Positions 45,414 through 55,457 of a stretch of 64,000 nt of DNA are shown piece by piece. Below the pieces are notes generated by a model. That model made no database searches, was not told the DNA's origin, and saw only the letters and a list, made by a program, of their open reading frames with translations. Source of the stretch: Roseibium album (GTDB lineage: Bacteria > Pseudomonadota > Alphaproteobacteria > Rhizobiales > Stappiaceae). The DNA lies in the NCBI RefSeq assembly GCF_001404515.1, contig NZ_CXWE01000004.1, positions 62,001 to 126,000 on the forward strand, in the 5' to 3' direction. The position numbers were made by a program, and so were the translations under genes. Within the stretch, counting starts at the first letter, position 1; every line of letters begins with the position of its first letter.

Positions 45414-46093
45414 CAGGCTGTTTCCTTGTCATATTTCAATATCTCATTCAACGCTTGATCCAGTTGATCGAAGGCGTGAATAATCTTGTCCGCTCCCTCT
45501 TCGGCGAGCCTTGAATGATCATGATACCCCCAGGTCACGCCAACCGCATGAACACCTGCAGTCCTGGCCATCGCGATATCAAAGCCAGTGTCTCCTATCA
45601 TGACCGTCCTGGAGCGATCCGCACCGGTTTCGGACAAGGCGCGTTCGATCATGTCCGGGTGCGGTTTGGAGGGCGACGTATCGGCTGTCTGGATGGTTAC
45701 AAACCTTCCATTCAGGTCGTGGGTCTCCTGCATGTGCCTGACCCCGCGCATGGCCTTGCCGGTCGCGACACCCAGCAAAAAGTCGTCTCTTGCATGGAGC
45801 CGCTCGATTGCCTCCTTCGCACCTGGATAGAGCGGATCCACCTCGAGCCCCTGTTTACGCCTGGAGATCTTGGACTGACGATAGGCGTCGGCCATTGCCG
45901 GCACCTTGTCCAGATGCCCACCTCCGACAAGATCCGCGAACGCTTCTTCCAGCGACCTTCCGACGATGGAAAGGGCGGTCTTGCGATCCGGCATGGGCAA
46001 TCCGACAGCCTCGAACCCGACCTGTAGCCCATGAAAAATTGTATCCTGACTGTCGACCAGGGTGCCGTCGACGTCAAAAATGATCAGGTACAT
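45413..46093 (-). CDS. HAD-family hydrolase, subgroup IA
   Basis: A 226-aa Gph-like phosphatase: motif I IIFDVDGTLVDS, motif II VATGKAMRG, motif III with TSPSKPHPDMIERAL and MIGDTGFDIAMARTAG. The ATG at 46093 gives the classical start. It lies before and overlaps atp12 in the common rluC-HAD-atp12 block; the substrate is unknown. Confidence 0.92.
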   Translation of the reverse strand: MYLIIFDVDGTLVDSQDTIFHGLQVGFEAVGLPMPDRKTALSIVGRSLEEAFADLVGGGHLDKVPAMADAYRQSKISRRKQGLEVDPLYPGAKEAIERLHARDDFLLGVATGKAMRGVRHMQETHDLNGRFVTIQTADTSPSKPHPDMIERALSETGADRSRTVMIGDTGFDIAMARTAGVHAVGVTWGYHDHSRLAEEGADKIIHAFDQLDQALNEILKYDKETA

Positions 46094-46503
46094 GATGAGC
46101 CTTTTGCAAATGCTGTAGAAGGCTCGCATGTGCAGGGTTTTGCGCTCGGGGTCAAGAGCCGTCGGACTGAACCGGGTCGTACAAGACAGATTGGCGCCGT
46201 TCCCGCCAAACACCGGGAACGAACGAGACCAAAAGGCAATCCACAGCCGGTCGCTTCAAAGCCGCTGACTTTGGGACAATTCGAAATTCGAACAACTGCC
46301 TGAAATTCGCCTCTTTATGGTGGTTTTCGAGGGGTCAGCCCTGCGTAAGGTTTGATTAACCACGTTTGTAAACCAGCCGGTTACCATAACGCTGGATACT
46401 CGTGTGCGGGTGGGCAAAGTCGATTGGGGCAGTTTGTCGCCAGATCGAAAGACTTTCGGAACGCAGTTTGAGCAACTGCGGGCAACAGGGTGGTTTTGCC
46501 TGA
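46094..46503. other. Intergenic region between HAD and DUF2778 genes
   Basis: About 410 bases between divergently read genes, presumably containing both promoters. No small gene or RNA was recognised. Confidence 0.45.
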
Positions 46504-47757
46504 ATGCAGCAGAATACAAATCAGACTGATCGAACGGACCGGAAGCGTGTCCATCGTGTTTTCCATGTGCTGATTGCCGGAATGGCGATCGTTCTCGGTG
46601 GTCTCATAGCCTCAGTCACGTTGTTTGATGCGCCGCGGACACCTTCCCGCGATTCCGCTGCACACGCGGCTGGCGACAGCCAGTTCTTTGCGTCGGTCAC
46701 TTTCAATGACGAGACTGCCCGTGTCGGCAACTCTCAAGGCGTCGACGATCAGGCAGGAAACGAACAACAACTGATCCGATCAGCCACCGAACAACTGGGT
46801 TCCGCACTCCCGCAATTCACGAGGGAAAAAGAGGCGAAGAGCGCAGCGAAACGGAAACTTGCTGAAAAACTCGCACGGCTGAACCTTGCACTTTCGCTGA
46901 CCGAGAGGCGAACGGAACCGAATGAAATTGAAACGGCCTCCGGCGTCTCCGGATCCCGCTTAACAGAACGTACGACGGCAGTGGCCGAAGAAGAAGAGAT
47001 GGTAACGGGTTCGCTCCCGTCGCCCCGCGCGATTGCCAAAGATGACGTTTCCGGCACAGCCGAGACGCTTGCGGAAACTGAAGAGCCATCGAATGCTGCC
47101 GAGCCTGAACTGGAGGTCACTGCTGCGTTCTCCCATCCGGTTCCAGGCAGCAAACCGGCACCTCCTGTAGAGACGGCTCGAGCAGCGGTCGGTGATGAAA
47201 GTCAGAAACGGCAAACACCGGCTCCAGTCCTTGCCTATGCGACACCGGGAACTCCGGAAACGGAAAACAACGGTGCTTTCGGCGGTATCGGAAAGCTGTT
47301 CAGCGGTCTCAAGGGCGGTCTTCCCGGTCGTGGCCGCGGCGTAGCGGTTTATGACATCAGCGCCGCAATCGTCCACATGCCTGACGGTTCCAAGCTGGAA
47401 GCGCATTCCGGCATCGGGCATCGCAAGGACAATCCGAAATATGCGCATGTGCGAAATCTTGGCCCGACTCCACCGAATATCTATGACCTGAGAATGCGCG
47501 AAAGGCGTTTTCACGGTGTTGAGGCCATCAGGATGACGCCGCACGACAATGCGGCGATGAAAGGCCGCGATGGCATGCTGGCGCACACGCCATTGTTGCG
47601 CCGGTCAAACGGGTCGCATGGCTGTGTTGCCTTCAAGGATTACAACAAGTTCCTGAAGGCCTTCAAAGCCGGCAAGGTCAAGAAGATGATCGTCGTTCCA
47701 TCCATGGATAAACTGCCGAAATACATGGCAGCTCTCAACAAGGGCGCCGGCGCATAG
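46504..47757 (+). CDS. DUF2778 (Tlde1-like) peptidoglycan-active protein
   Basis: A 417-aa inner-membrane protein: one N-terminal helix (VFHVLIAGMAIVLGGLIASV), about 240 residues of Glu/Thr/Ala-rich linker, and a C-terminal DUF2778 domain. The domain has DGSKLEAHSGIG, HAHVRN-like HVRNLGPTPP, and RSNGSHGCVAF, the His and Cys of an L,D-transpeptidase-type active site. It likely acts on peptidoglycan in the periplasm. Members in other bacteria include secreted effectors, but the anchor here suggests a cell-wall role. Confidence 0.8.
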   Translation: MQQNTNQTDRTDRKRVHRVFHVLIAGMAIVLGGLIASVTLFDAPRTPSRDSAAHAAGDSQFFASVTFNDETARVGNSQGVDDQAGNEQQLIRSATEQLGSALPQFTREKEAKSAAKRKLAEKLARLNLALSLTERRTEPNEIETASGVSGSRLTERTTAVAEEEEMVTGSLPSPRAIAKDDVSGTAETLAETEEPSNAAEPELEVTAAFSHPVPGSKPAPPVETARAAVGDESQKRQTPAPVLAYATPGTPETENNGAFGGIGKLFSGLKGGLPGRGRGVAVYDISAAIVHMPDGSKLEAHSGIGHRKDNPKYAHVRNLGPTPPNIYDLRMRERRFHGVEAIRMTPHDNAAMKGRDGMLAHTPLLRRSNGSHGCVAFKDYNKFLKAFKAGKVKKMIVVPSMDKLPKYMAALNKGAGA

Positions 47758-47823
47758 ACGGCTTGCGGTCCGTCGGCAGATTGTTTAGAGCGGGTATTCC
47801 ATCGTCCTGTCCGGAGCCTTTCC

Positions 47824-47994
47824 TTGACCAAGATACTGGCCGTTCTGCTGATCCTGATTGCCGCGATTCAGGTCATCAAACCCCTGGGCTGGCCTGGCCT
47901 TCAAAAACGCTCCGACGCCTGGAAGCTTGTTGCCGGCGTTGCTGCCGTCACAATCCTGTCCGTGATTGTGAGTGCACTCTTCCAGGGGCTTTGA
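47824..47994 (+). CDS. Small two-helix membrane protein
   Basis: A 56-aa protein from a TTG start with GGAG 7 bases upstream. Two membrane helices (KILAVLLILIAAIQVI and LVAGVAAVTILSVIVSALF) with a short basic loop (GLQKRSDAWK). Too short for most gene finders. Function is unknown; it sits between the DUF2778 and kinase genes on the same strand. Confidence 0.6.
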   Translation: MTKILAVLLILIAAIQVIKPLGWPGLQKRSDAWKLVAGVAAVTILSVIVSALFQGL

Positions 47995-48048
47995 TCCGGT
48001 ATTGAGGTTCGAATAGCCTTTCTCACCTGTAGCAGTTGAGACCAGCCA

Positions 48049-48543
48049 ATGCGCAACGAGACGACCCTGCATCTGATTTGCGGAAAAGTTGCCTCGGGAA
48101 AATCGACGCTGGCGCGATCGCTGGCAGAAAATCCCGACACGATCCTGCTGCAGGAGGATGTCTGGTTATCAGGCCTTTACGCCGATCAACTCAAGACGCT
48201 GTCCGACTATGTCAGATACTCTGAAACGCTGAGAAACACGCTGGAGCCGCATATCGTGGATCTCTTGCGCGCCGGTCTTTCCGTGGTACTCGATTTTCCT
48301 GCAAACACGCTTGAATACCGGCGTTGGATGCGGCGTCTGTTTGAAACGGCAGGTTGCTCCCATCAATTGCACCTGATCGATGTTGCGGACGACATTTGCA
48401 AGCAGAGGCTTCGGGTGCGCAACGCCTCTGGAACGCACGAGTTTCAGGTTTCCGACGACCAGTTTGACCGGATCACGAGCCACTTTCAGCGGCCGTCAGA
48501 CGTTGAGGGGTTCAACATCGTTGTCCATGGATCCGAACGTTAA
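48049..48543 (+). CDS. P-loop kinase-like ATP-binding protein
   Basis: A 164-aa single-domain P-loop protein with Walker A GKVASGKST near the N-terminus and VVLDFPANTLEYRRWMR as the Walker B/substrate segment. It resembles zeta-toxin/AAA_33-type small-molecule kinases. No antitoxin gene is evident. It converges with rluC, 14 bases away. Confidence 0.8.
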   Translation: MRNETTLHLICGKVASGKSTLARSLAENPDTILLQEDVWLSGLYADQLKTLSDYVRYSETLRNTLEPHIVDLLRAGLSVVLDFPANTLEYRRWMRRLFETAGCSHQLHLIDVADDICKQRLRVRNASGTHEFQVSDDQFDRITSHFQRPSDVEGFNIVVHGSER

Positions 48544-48557
48544 ACGGAGGAGACCGG

Positions 48558-49577
48558 TCAGCGTTTGATGACCGTCTCGTCGGGATCGTCGGCCTCAGGA
48601 TCGTAGTCGCTCGCGTTGAAGCCGAGAAGGTTCCAGGTCTGCTGCATGTGCGGCGGCAACGGCGCCGACACGTCGATCTTGCCATGACCCGAAGGGTGTG
48701 GAATGACGATACGGCGCGCAAGCAGGTGCAGGCGGTTTTGAATGCCGCCCGGCAATTCCCAGTTCTCGATATTGAAATACTTGTCGTCGCCGATGATCGG
48801 ATGACCGATGTGGGCAGCATGCGCCCTCAGTTGGTGCGTCCGGCCGGTAACGGGCTTCATGGTAACCCATGACAGTTTTTGCGCGGACTGCTCGAATACG
48901 GAATAGAAGGACACAGCATGCTGGGCATCGTCATCTCCCTGCCGCACGACCTGCATCCGTTCTTCAGCCTCGCTGCGGGCAAGAAACGTCGAGATGCGGC
49001 CCTGTTTCGGCTTGGGCACGCCTGCGAGCATCGTCCAGTAGATCTTGCGGGTATTGCGATGCCGGAAGGACTTTGTAAGTTCCTGCGCTGCCTGACGCGT
49101 GCGCGCGACAAGGATGATGCCTGATGTCTCGCGGTCGAGACGGTGAACCAGGCGCGGCTTGTTGCCCTTCCTGTCCGTAAAGGCATCCAGCATGCCATCC
49201 AGGTGGCGCTTGAGACCGGACCCGCCCTGGACAGCGAGACCGGCAGGCTTGTTAAGGACCATGACCTGATTGTCCTCGAACAGCAGCATCTCCTCGATGG
49301 CTTTGCGATCGTCGGCAATCAGTTTGGTGGACTTGGGTTTGGCATTCTTCTTGTCGTCCGCGGGAAGCTCGACACCCAATGGTGGAATTCGGATCATCTG
49401 GCCCTTGGCGACCCGTGTGCTGGCCTCAACGCGCTTGCCATCCACCCGCACCTGGCCGGTACGCAGGAGCTTCTGCAGCCGTCCGAACCCGAGACCGGGA
49501 TAATGTGCCTTGAACCAACGGTCGAGGCGCATGCCCGCTTCATCGGCGGTCACATGTTTTTGTTCTACTGCGGACAT
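48558..49577 (-). CDS. rluC: 23S rRNA pseudouridine synthase (RluC/RluD family)
   Basis: A 339-aa enzyme that makes pseudouridines in 23S rRNA. S4 RNA-binding domain at the N-terminus (MRLDRWFKAHYPGLGFGRLQKLL), then the catalytic motif HRLDRETSGIIL with the nucleophilic Asp, and TGRTHQLRAHAAHIGHPIIGDDKY. Length and order match RluC. In a conserved block with crcB. Confidence 0.95.
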   Translation of the reverse strand: MSAVEQKHVTADEAGMRLDRWFKAHYPGLGFGRLQKLLRTGQVRVDGKRVEASTRVAKGQMIRIPPLGVELPADDKKNAKPKSTKLIADDRKAIEEMLLFEDNQVMVLNKPAGLAVQGGSGLKRHLDGMLDAFTDRKGNKPRLVHRLDRETSGIILVARTRQAAQELTKSFRHRNTRKIYWTMLAGVPKPKQGRISTFLARSEAEERMQVVRQGDDDAQHAVSFYSVFEQSAQKLSWVTMKPVTGRTHQLRAHAAHIGHPIIGDDKYFNIENWELPGGIQNRLHLLARRIVIPHPSGHGKIDVSAPLPPHMQQTWNLLGFNASDYDPEADDPDETVIKR

Positions 49578-49701
49578 ATTGTTCTCAAATCAGGCTGCGG
49601 GCCGCAAAAGGCCACTGTCAACCAGGGCACGGGACACGAGCACCGCGCGGACATTCGTTCCGGAGCGTATAGGCGTAATCAGGGTGAAATGAAAGGGAAA
49701 C

Positions 49702-50085
49702 TTAAGAGACGACCTGGCGGGCTATCATCAATCCTGCGAAGACCGCGCCAATCGACAGAAGGACGGACGCCAGTACATAGATCATCGCAAGATAGGTATC
49801 TCCCCGCTCCCACAGCACCGACGTGTCCAGCGAAAAGGCGGAAAATGTCGTGAACCCGCCGAGTATGCCGGTGGCAATGAAGTACCGGACCGTCTGAACA
49901 TGCTGAAAATCGGACTTTACCAGCCATCCGATCAAAAGCCCCATTGCAAGCGAACCGACCACATTGACGGTGAGCGTCCCGACCGGAAAGCCGGCACCAA
50001 AAACTCTCAGCGTGAAAAGGCCAACCAGATGGCGCGCGCCGGCTCCGAGCCCTCCGCCGAGCATGACAAGAAGAAGATGTTTCAA
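49702..50085 (-). CDS. crcB: Fluoride channel CrcB/Fluc
   Basis: A 127-aa membrane protein with four helices. GGGLGAGARHLVGLF begins it; GGFTTFSAFSLDTSVL is the fluoride-selective motif. The family forms antiparallel dimers exporting fluoride. No fluoride riboswitch was seen upstream. It lies 124 bases after rluC in the reading direction of the backbone operon block. Confidence 0.95.
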   Translation of the reverse strand: MKHLLLVMLGGGLGAGARHLVGLFTLRVFGAGFPVGTLTVNVVGSLAMGLLIGWLVKSDFQHVQTVRYFIATGILGGFTTFSAFSLDTSVLWERGDTYLAMIYVLASVLLSIGAVFAGLMIARQVVS

Positions 50086-50373
50086 GTGATTTCAATCTTT
50101 TTCAAACGACAGTTTCCGATTTGCGCAGCAGTCAGCACGAAGTTCGTAACTTGTAGGACACCGGCAGGCAAGCGGAAGTGAGGAAATGCCTTTCAGTCAC
50201 TTCCGATCGAGAAGCTTCCTCAAAATCTTGGCTTTGGAATGCACCGGAACACCATTGACAAAAATACCCATCGAGTCTCCATTGATTTCGCCAATAGGTT
50301 GAAGTGTTTGACATGGATTATTGTTCAAGCTCTCGGACCTTTCCGAGTTCTCGACAACATCTGCGAGGTAAAA

Positions 50374-50823
50374 ATGAGAAGCGCCATAGGTCTGCTGTCC
50401 GGCCTGGTTTTGACCGGTTGCGTTGCGGACGGGTCTCCTTCGGGATCACAGCCCAGCAAGGATGAGTTGCTTTGTATCGAATCTGGATTCGTCCCGGGAA
50501 CATTGGAATTTTCGCAGTGCCTGGCAACTGCAAAAATTGCCCGGGAAGCAGCCGCCGACTACGAAAAAGAACAGCAAAAGGAGAGAGAAAAACGCGATAC
50601 GATCAGTGACGAAATGGCCAACAGGATCTGCGTCGACTACGCCAAAAGCCAGATGCCATTTCCCGTTATCAGGAACCAGAGTTCACCTTTCAACGTCAAT
50701 GGCGGATACGAAAAAACGGTGAAGGTGAGTTTTGAACTTGATAATCCGAAGACATCGTATTCCAGCAGAAGTGCCGTTTGCAAAATTCGCGGCAGGGATA
50801 TTGTCGACTTTAAGATCAACTAG
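50374..50823 (+). CDS. Lipoprotein, hypothetical
   Basis: A 149-aa lipoprotein: MRSAIGLLSGLVLTGC with lipobox LTGC. The mature part has two cysteine-containing segments and a Glu/Lys-rich helix (DYEKEQQKEREKRDTI). No family is recognised. The ATG at 50374 precedes the signal. Confidence 0.7.
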   Translation: MRSAIGLLSGLVLTGCVADGSPSGSQPSKDELLCIESGFVPGTLEFSQCLATAKIAREAAADYEKEQQKEREKRDTISDEMANRICVDYAKSQMPFPVIRNQSSPFNVNGGYEKTVKVSFELDNPKTSYSSRSAVCKIRGRDIVDFKIN

Positions 50824-51047
50824 GCCGCATCCTGGCAATTTCTGACATCCGAATTCACTGATTGAGCGGTCTTTGACCCTGGAACGGACAAGAAAACGAA
50901 TGCTACGAAAACCACAAGAGCGTAATCGACCCATAGTTCCGTATTCATGTAAGAGGCAAACTTTGCGCCCAATGCGGCGCCTACCAAACCGAAAAGAAAT
51001 CGGCCGACAGATGCCGGCAGATCTTCTGGGCTTGTCAACAATCCCAA
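50820..51047 (-). CDS. Small two-helix membrane protein
   Basis: 75 aa from a TTG start with no clear ribosome site. Two hydrophobic segments (VGRFLFGLVGAALGAKFA and YALVVFVAFVFLSVPG). Overlaps the end of the convergent lipoprotein gene by 4 bases. Could be real; the weak start lowers confidence. Confidence 0.4.
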   Translation of the reverse strand: MGLLTSPEDLPASVGRFLFGLVGAALGAKFASYMNTELWVDYALVVFVAFVFLSVPGSKTAQSVNSDVRNCQDAA

Positions 51048-51221
51048 AAATTCAAGAAAGCCAGACAGACGCCCGCTCCTTATGAGTTGCAGCGAAATTT
51101 CCTAACCGGCTCTTTGAGCACTTGCGTTCCAGTGAGACTATTCTTGCCCATGCGGTGCTCGGGTGCACATTTCGTGCACCCCGCGCCATTCTTCGGACCG
51201 TTACATGTGTATGCAGGACCT

Positions 51222-51521
51222 TTAGTAAGTTGTCACCCTAAGATCTTTCGGCACTTCCAGCCTGCCAGTCGCATCGTTACGGCTGTAGCCTTTGCCAGCA
51301 ATACAATTGTCCCAAATGTCATCGTTGACACCTGTTTCGCTGCCATATTCCGTTTGCCGAATTCCCTTTGCCTGGGCGGCACAATCAGCGCGATCAGTAA
51401 AAAGCTGTTGTTGACTTGCTGTTGGATGATCGTAAGCCACACGATCCACAGTGGTACTTGTTACACATCCCCCCAGAGCCAACAGACCTAAAATATTAAC
51501 TATCGAAAAAGCAATTTTCAC
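51222..51521 (-). CDS. Small lipoprotein
   Basis: A 99-aa lipoprotein with MKIAFSIVNILGLLALGGCV (lipobox ALGGC) and cysteines in RADCAAQAKG and DNCIAGKGY, similar to small envelope lipoproteins of marine alphaproteobacteria. Function is unknown. AT-richer than neighbours. Confidence 0.75.
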   Translation of the reverse strand: MKIAFSIVNILGLLALGGCVTSTTVDRVAYDHPTASQQQLFTDRADCAAQAKGIRQTEYGSETGVNDDIWDNCIAGKGYSRNDATGRLEVPKDLRVTTY

Positions 51522-52436
51522 CGGACACTTCCTCTAAATTGTAATAATATTGGAACGGAAAATCTTTCAAGGCATAAATCTTTACCATAATTCAATCATC
51601 GTTGCACCATTGCGGCACCGACTTTTGTAAATTGCGCACGATCGCCCTAGCCTCTTCAACATTGCGAGACACACCAACTCTGTTTTCGCCGTCTTTGGAA
51701 CTTGACCGTACGGGTTAATGCACCCTGACCCGGTGCCCTAAGGTGCCATTCGTCACCCCGAATGAAGATTATTCTTGGTTTTCCTGAAAACGCGTGGCTT
51801 TGGCTAATTCGTGATGGTTGATCTCTCGCTATTTTCAGTTATCGCCGCTCCATGTTCGCAAGCAGAATTTTCAACCAGATCCTGGCAGAGACCGTCCACG
51901 CTCTCTGAGTCGCGCGCATCGAACACAACCATTTAACGGCTGACAGCAGGCATGCACAAAACAGCGAAGCCCGGTCCCACAACGATGAAAAGTACCGGCA
52001 TTCAAGGCCCGTGCCTCAACTTGATGGCCATGATGTGCCATCCAAAAAACGGACGGAGAACGGCAAGGCAACCAATATGCCGATTGAGCACGTCGGTGCC
52101 CAAAACTCATGGCGGATAAACAAATCTCCGAGCCAATAACTTGCTTGCTTCCTTCACCGCTTTCCTTGTGAACCATCGTTTGATTTTGACCACGCCTTTC
52201 GCGTGGCACGGCACCTGCGGCCTGAAGAAGAATTGTCAAAAGCTGTGACAGTCGCAAACAGGGTGATGGAGATCATGCCGGTCATGACATTTTCCAGACT
52301 ATCGCCAGGGAAAAATGGGCATTTGAACAATCGAAACTATGCATGAACCCGAAACTGCATTGAAAGCAGTGCGATGCTCCAAATACACTTGGCACCGCGA
52401 AATTCGTTTGGACCCATTTGCCGAGCTGTTCCTCAG
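51522..52436. other. Gene-poor stretch, no convincing gene
   Basis: About 915 bases, the longest quiet stretch outside the island. A 128-codon minus frame (51871-52257) is compositionally odd and lacks a ribosome site. Could be decayed DNA or regulatory. Confidence 0.4.
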
Positions 52437-52898
52437 ATGATTGAAACCCGTCCGATAAACTCGAATGATCAGGACCTTGTCTGTCGCCACCGCATTTCGA
52501 TGTTCTGTGATGATGGCAGACGAAAAGCGTCGGAGCTTGAAACCATGGATCGCTCGTTCCGGGCGTGGCTGAAGCCGCGTCTGGTTGACGGAACATATTT
52601 TGGTTTCATTGTTGAGGACGACGGCAAGCCGATCGCGGGCATTGGATTGATGGAGCTGTCGTGGCCACCTCATCCGCTGCATCAGGATGATGGCCGGCGG
52701 GGGTATGTCTTGAATATGTTCGTCGAGCGCAGCCACCGAAAGCGGGGCATTGCAAAACTGCTTTTAGATCTGGCGGATCAGGAATTCAGCCAGCGGAAAC
52801 TACAATATGCGATCTTGCATAGCACATCGGCCGGTCGACCTGTTTACGAGACGGCGGGATGGCAGCCGACCTCTGAAATGGCCAAGGTGATTGAATAG
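52437..52898 (+). CDS. GNAT-family N-acetyltransferase
   Basis: A 153-aa GNAT protein: IETRPINSNDQDLVCRHR begins the fold; RGYVLNMFVERSHRKRGIAKLLLDL is the acetyl-CoA loop; HSTSAGRPVYETAGW closes it. The ATG at 52437 is the natural start; the frame is open earlier without similarity. The substrate is unknown. Confidence 0.85.
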   Translation: MIETRPINSNDQDLVCRHRISMFCDDGRRKASELETMDRSFRAWLKPRLVDGTYFGFIVEDDGKPIAGIGLMELSWPPHPLHQDDGRRGYVLNMFVERSHRKRGIAKLLLDLADQEFSQRKLQYAILHSTSAGRPVYETAGWQPTSEMAKVIE

Positions 52899-53066
52899 TC
52901 CACTGGCACTGCCACGTATGGCAACTGGGAGAAATGGAATGCTAACTGATTTGCTCATGAGACAGATTAGGAGTTTTGCTGCCGAAACAGGAATTCGGGC
53001 TGATTGCCTGTCTTGTAGTCATTGGCTCCGTCGACGCTTCGACAATAAACACCCGGCAAACCAGTT

Positions 53067-55457
53067 TCACGCTTCCTCCTCCACATGCGCGAAATCCGGA
53101 TAGATCGAGCGTATCAGGTCGTCGACCCGGTCGATTTCTTCAGGGATCGTCAACAGTTTTTCACGCTCCTCCTGAAGGATCGCAAGGAAGATCCGGGCCC
53201 GTGCCTGGTTGACCTGTGGTTGCGGCAGAACGCCCTCGCCGGCGGCCGACAGGACGATGCTGACAAGCCTGTCGGCGGCATTGAGCCGTCCCCAAAGGTA
53301 GTCGTGCTCTCTCCAGCTTCGATTGAAGAATGCGCCGAAAGCGTTCAAAGACTTGCCCTTCAGTTCAAAACCTTCGGTGTAAAGACTGTCGGCGTCTCTC
53401 GGACTGATCCGGTCGACCAGGATTTCGGTCACCTCTGAAAAGTCGTTTCGCTGCAGGACGGGGAATGTGATCAGGTCATAGAAACCGAAACCGATATAGG
53501 ATCGCAGCAACGACATGTGCCGGTCCCGGTCGAGAAGGTCTCTCGCCGTTTCCGCGAAGAGTTCGTCGTGCAGTCGGTCGAGATCGGCCAGGCCCATCAT
53601 CTTGGTCAGACTGTCCAGCAACGGCTCGACATGATCTTCAGCGCCGTATTGGCTGCCGGCCGCCGTTGTCAGGAATGCTTCCGACAATTCCTGGCTCTTG
53701 CCGCCGAAGAACCTGTCCGTCCATCGCCAGCCAAGATGGTCAATCTGCTCGTATAAAATACCTTTCAGGTAGTCGAGCGCATTGGCATCAGGCGGCGGTA
53801 ACATGCTGTCCTTGTCCGCATGATAGAAGCCGTTCAGCTTGCGGATCGCGAACCGTAGCCGGCGGATCCGATAGTCGACGTCAAGGCCCCTCAGGAGCGC
53901 GACGATGTGCGGATCCGTGCGTCCGAGCCCGTCCTCGCTGTCCGCGGCAAGCTTGTTGAAATGCCTTGAAAACAGGGAAAGCGCGGCTTCCTCCCGCATC
54001 TGGACATCAGGGGACCTGCTTATGCGTCCGGTCAGGCCGGCGAGCCGCTCTGCAAGCGCATGCAGTTTCAGGGACTGGTAGTTCAGGAAGGCAAACCCTG
54101 CCTGTTCGAAGGCTGTGGTCGTCGCATCCCGCCTGCATCTGGACAACACTTCTGCCGTGATCGCCCGCCGTGTCGGCAGCAGGCTCGAAACGGCCTGTTC
54201 AACGACCGGTCCCGTCGCGTCGATCAGCTGGGAGAGCCAACGGCTTCGCCGATTGTTCTGCTCCAGTTCCTTCAGGTCGTCTCCGATCGGCTCGTTTCGA
54301 GGGATATGCGCCAGGGATGCGAGGATCACCCGGAAAAAACCGGGAAGCTCCAGCGGGCCTTCCCTGGTTTCGCTTACGTCAACCGGTGCCGGGTCGACAT
54401 AGATCAGCCGCCTTGCAACCTCGCGTGCAGCCGGTCTTTCCTCGATGATTTCAATAACCGGTGCAAACGGCTTGTTCATCACGACACTGCCGTCGACGAA
54501 ACAGTGTTGTGCCATCGTCTCGGGTGTCAGGCAAAGTTCACGCCCGAGAAAGTCGTCGCGGTAGGGCCAGGCAACCCCTTTCCTCGACAAGACACGCTCC
54601 ATCTCGGCCACGGTTGCAGGCGGAAATGCCCCCGGGAAGGACGATGTGGCGCGGGCCGTAAAAACGAGTTCCGGTATGTTGTCCGTGTCGAACTGGCTGT
54701 CGACATATCCAGGAGTGCGGTGTACAGCGCGGAAATTCAGGATCCGTCGATGATCCCATTCCTCCACATATGCAGGGTCGTCCAGCAAAATCCGTCGTTT
54801 GACACCGTTGTAATCGGTAATCGTGACGAAGAGATTCAGGGTCTGCCCGCGCGGAATAAGCGTCCTTTCACTGTCGTCGCCATTTTCCATCTTGCGGCAG
54901 GCATCAAGCATCCAGCTAATGAAACGCTCTCCGGAAAATGGAGGTGAGAACCACCTTGCCTGCATGAACTGGCGCAGCTTTTCCCGGGTCTCCACACTTT
55001 CGATCTGCTTGTTCAGCCGCGTTGATATCAACTGGTCGAGAACAGGTGAGATGGAGAGTTTCAGGTATCGGGACAAACCCGACTGGGGGCGTGAAAGCCG
55101 GGTAACATCCGCATTTTCAAGCCACATCTCGCTATGGCTTTCGAGCGGCAGGTCATGGGCGATCGCCCGGGCCAGCATGATGCCGTTGACACCACCGGCC
55201 GAGGCGCCTGCGATGGCATCGACAACGACGCGTATGTCGGCAACACCGGACAGGAGGTCGAGCAGGTCCTGATAGGCACACTGCACCGGCTGTAGTGGAT
55301 GTGTCTCGCAATCGTTGGAATTGCCGCCGTTTCTGTCCAACCTGAAACTGGAGGCGCGAACAAGATTCAGAATCTCCCGGCTTACACCATGCATGTAAAT
55401 GGCCAGCGAAACGCCACCATAAAGCACGAGTGCAAGTCTGAGTTCGATTTCCTTCAT
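53067..55457 (-). CDS. Patatin-like phospholipase (DUF3376 type)
   Basis: A 796-aa patatin-related protein. The oxyanion segment LYGGVSLAIYMHG and nucleophile GASAGG (Ser86) are at the N-terminus; the catalytic Asp is in CFVDGSVVMNKPF. About 400 residues of mostly helical DUF3376-type sequence follow. It should hydrolyse lipid acyl esters. It has no signal peptide, so a cytoplasmic or inner-membrane location is likely. Solitary, lying among small lipoprotein and GNAT genes. Confidence 0.88.
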   Translation of the reverse strand: MKEIELRLALVLYGGVSLAIYMHGVSREILNLVRASSFRLDRNGGNSNDCETHPLQPVQCAYQDLLDLLSGVADIRVVVDAIAGASAGGVNGIMLARAIAHDLPLESHSEMWLENADVTRLSRPQSGLSRYLKLSISPVLDQLISTRLNKQIESVETREKLRQFMQARWFSPPFSGERFISWMLDACRKMENGDDSERTLIPRGQTLNLFVTITDYNGVKRRILLDDPAYVEEWDHRRILNFRAVHRTPGYVDSQFDTDNIPELVFTARATSSFPGAFPPATVAEMERVLSRKGVAWPYRDDFLGRELCLTPETMAQHCFVDGSVVMNKPFAPVIEIIEERPAAREVARRLIYVDPAPVDVSETREGPLELPGFFRVILASLAHIPRNEPIGDDLKELEQNNRRSRWLSQLIDATGPVVEQAVSSLLPTRRAITAEVLSRCRRDATTTAFEQAGFAFLNYQSLKLHALAERLAGLTGRISRSPDVQMREEAALSLFSRHFNKLAADSEDGLGRTDPHIVALLRGLDVDYRIRRLRFAIRKLNGFYHADKDSMLPPPDANALDYLKGILYEQIDHLGWRWTDRFFGGKSQELSEAFLTTAAGSQYGAEDHVEPLLDSLTKMMGLADLDRLHDELFAETARDLLDRDRHMSLLRSYIGFGFYDLITFPVLQRNDFSEVTEILVDRISPRDADSLYTEGFELKGKSLNAFGAFFNRSWREHDYLWGRLNAADRLVSIVLSAAGEGVLPQPQVNQARARIFLAILQEEREKLLTIPEEIDRVDDLIRSIYPDFAHVEEEA

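Noticed and set aside
51871..52257. 128-codon minus frame in gene-poor stretch
   Set aside because: Composition rich in Arg/Cys/His unlike real proteins here; no ribosome site; considered as a transposase remnant but no DDE motif found.
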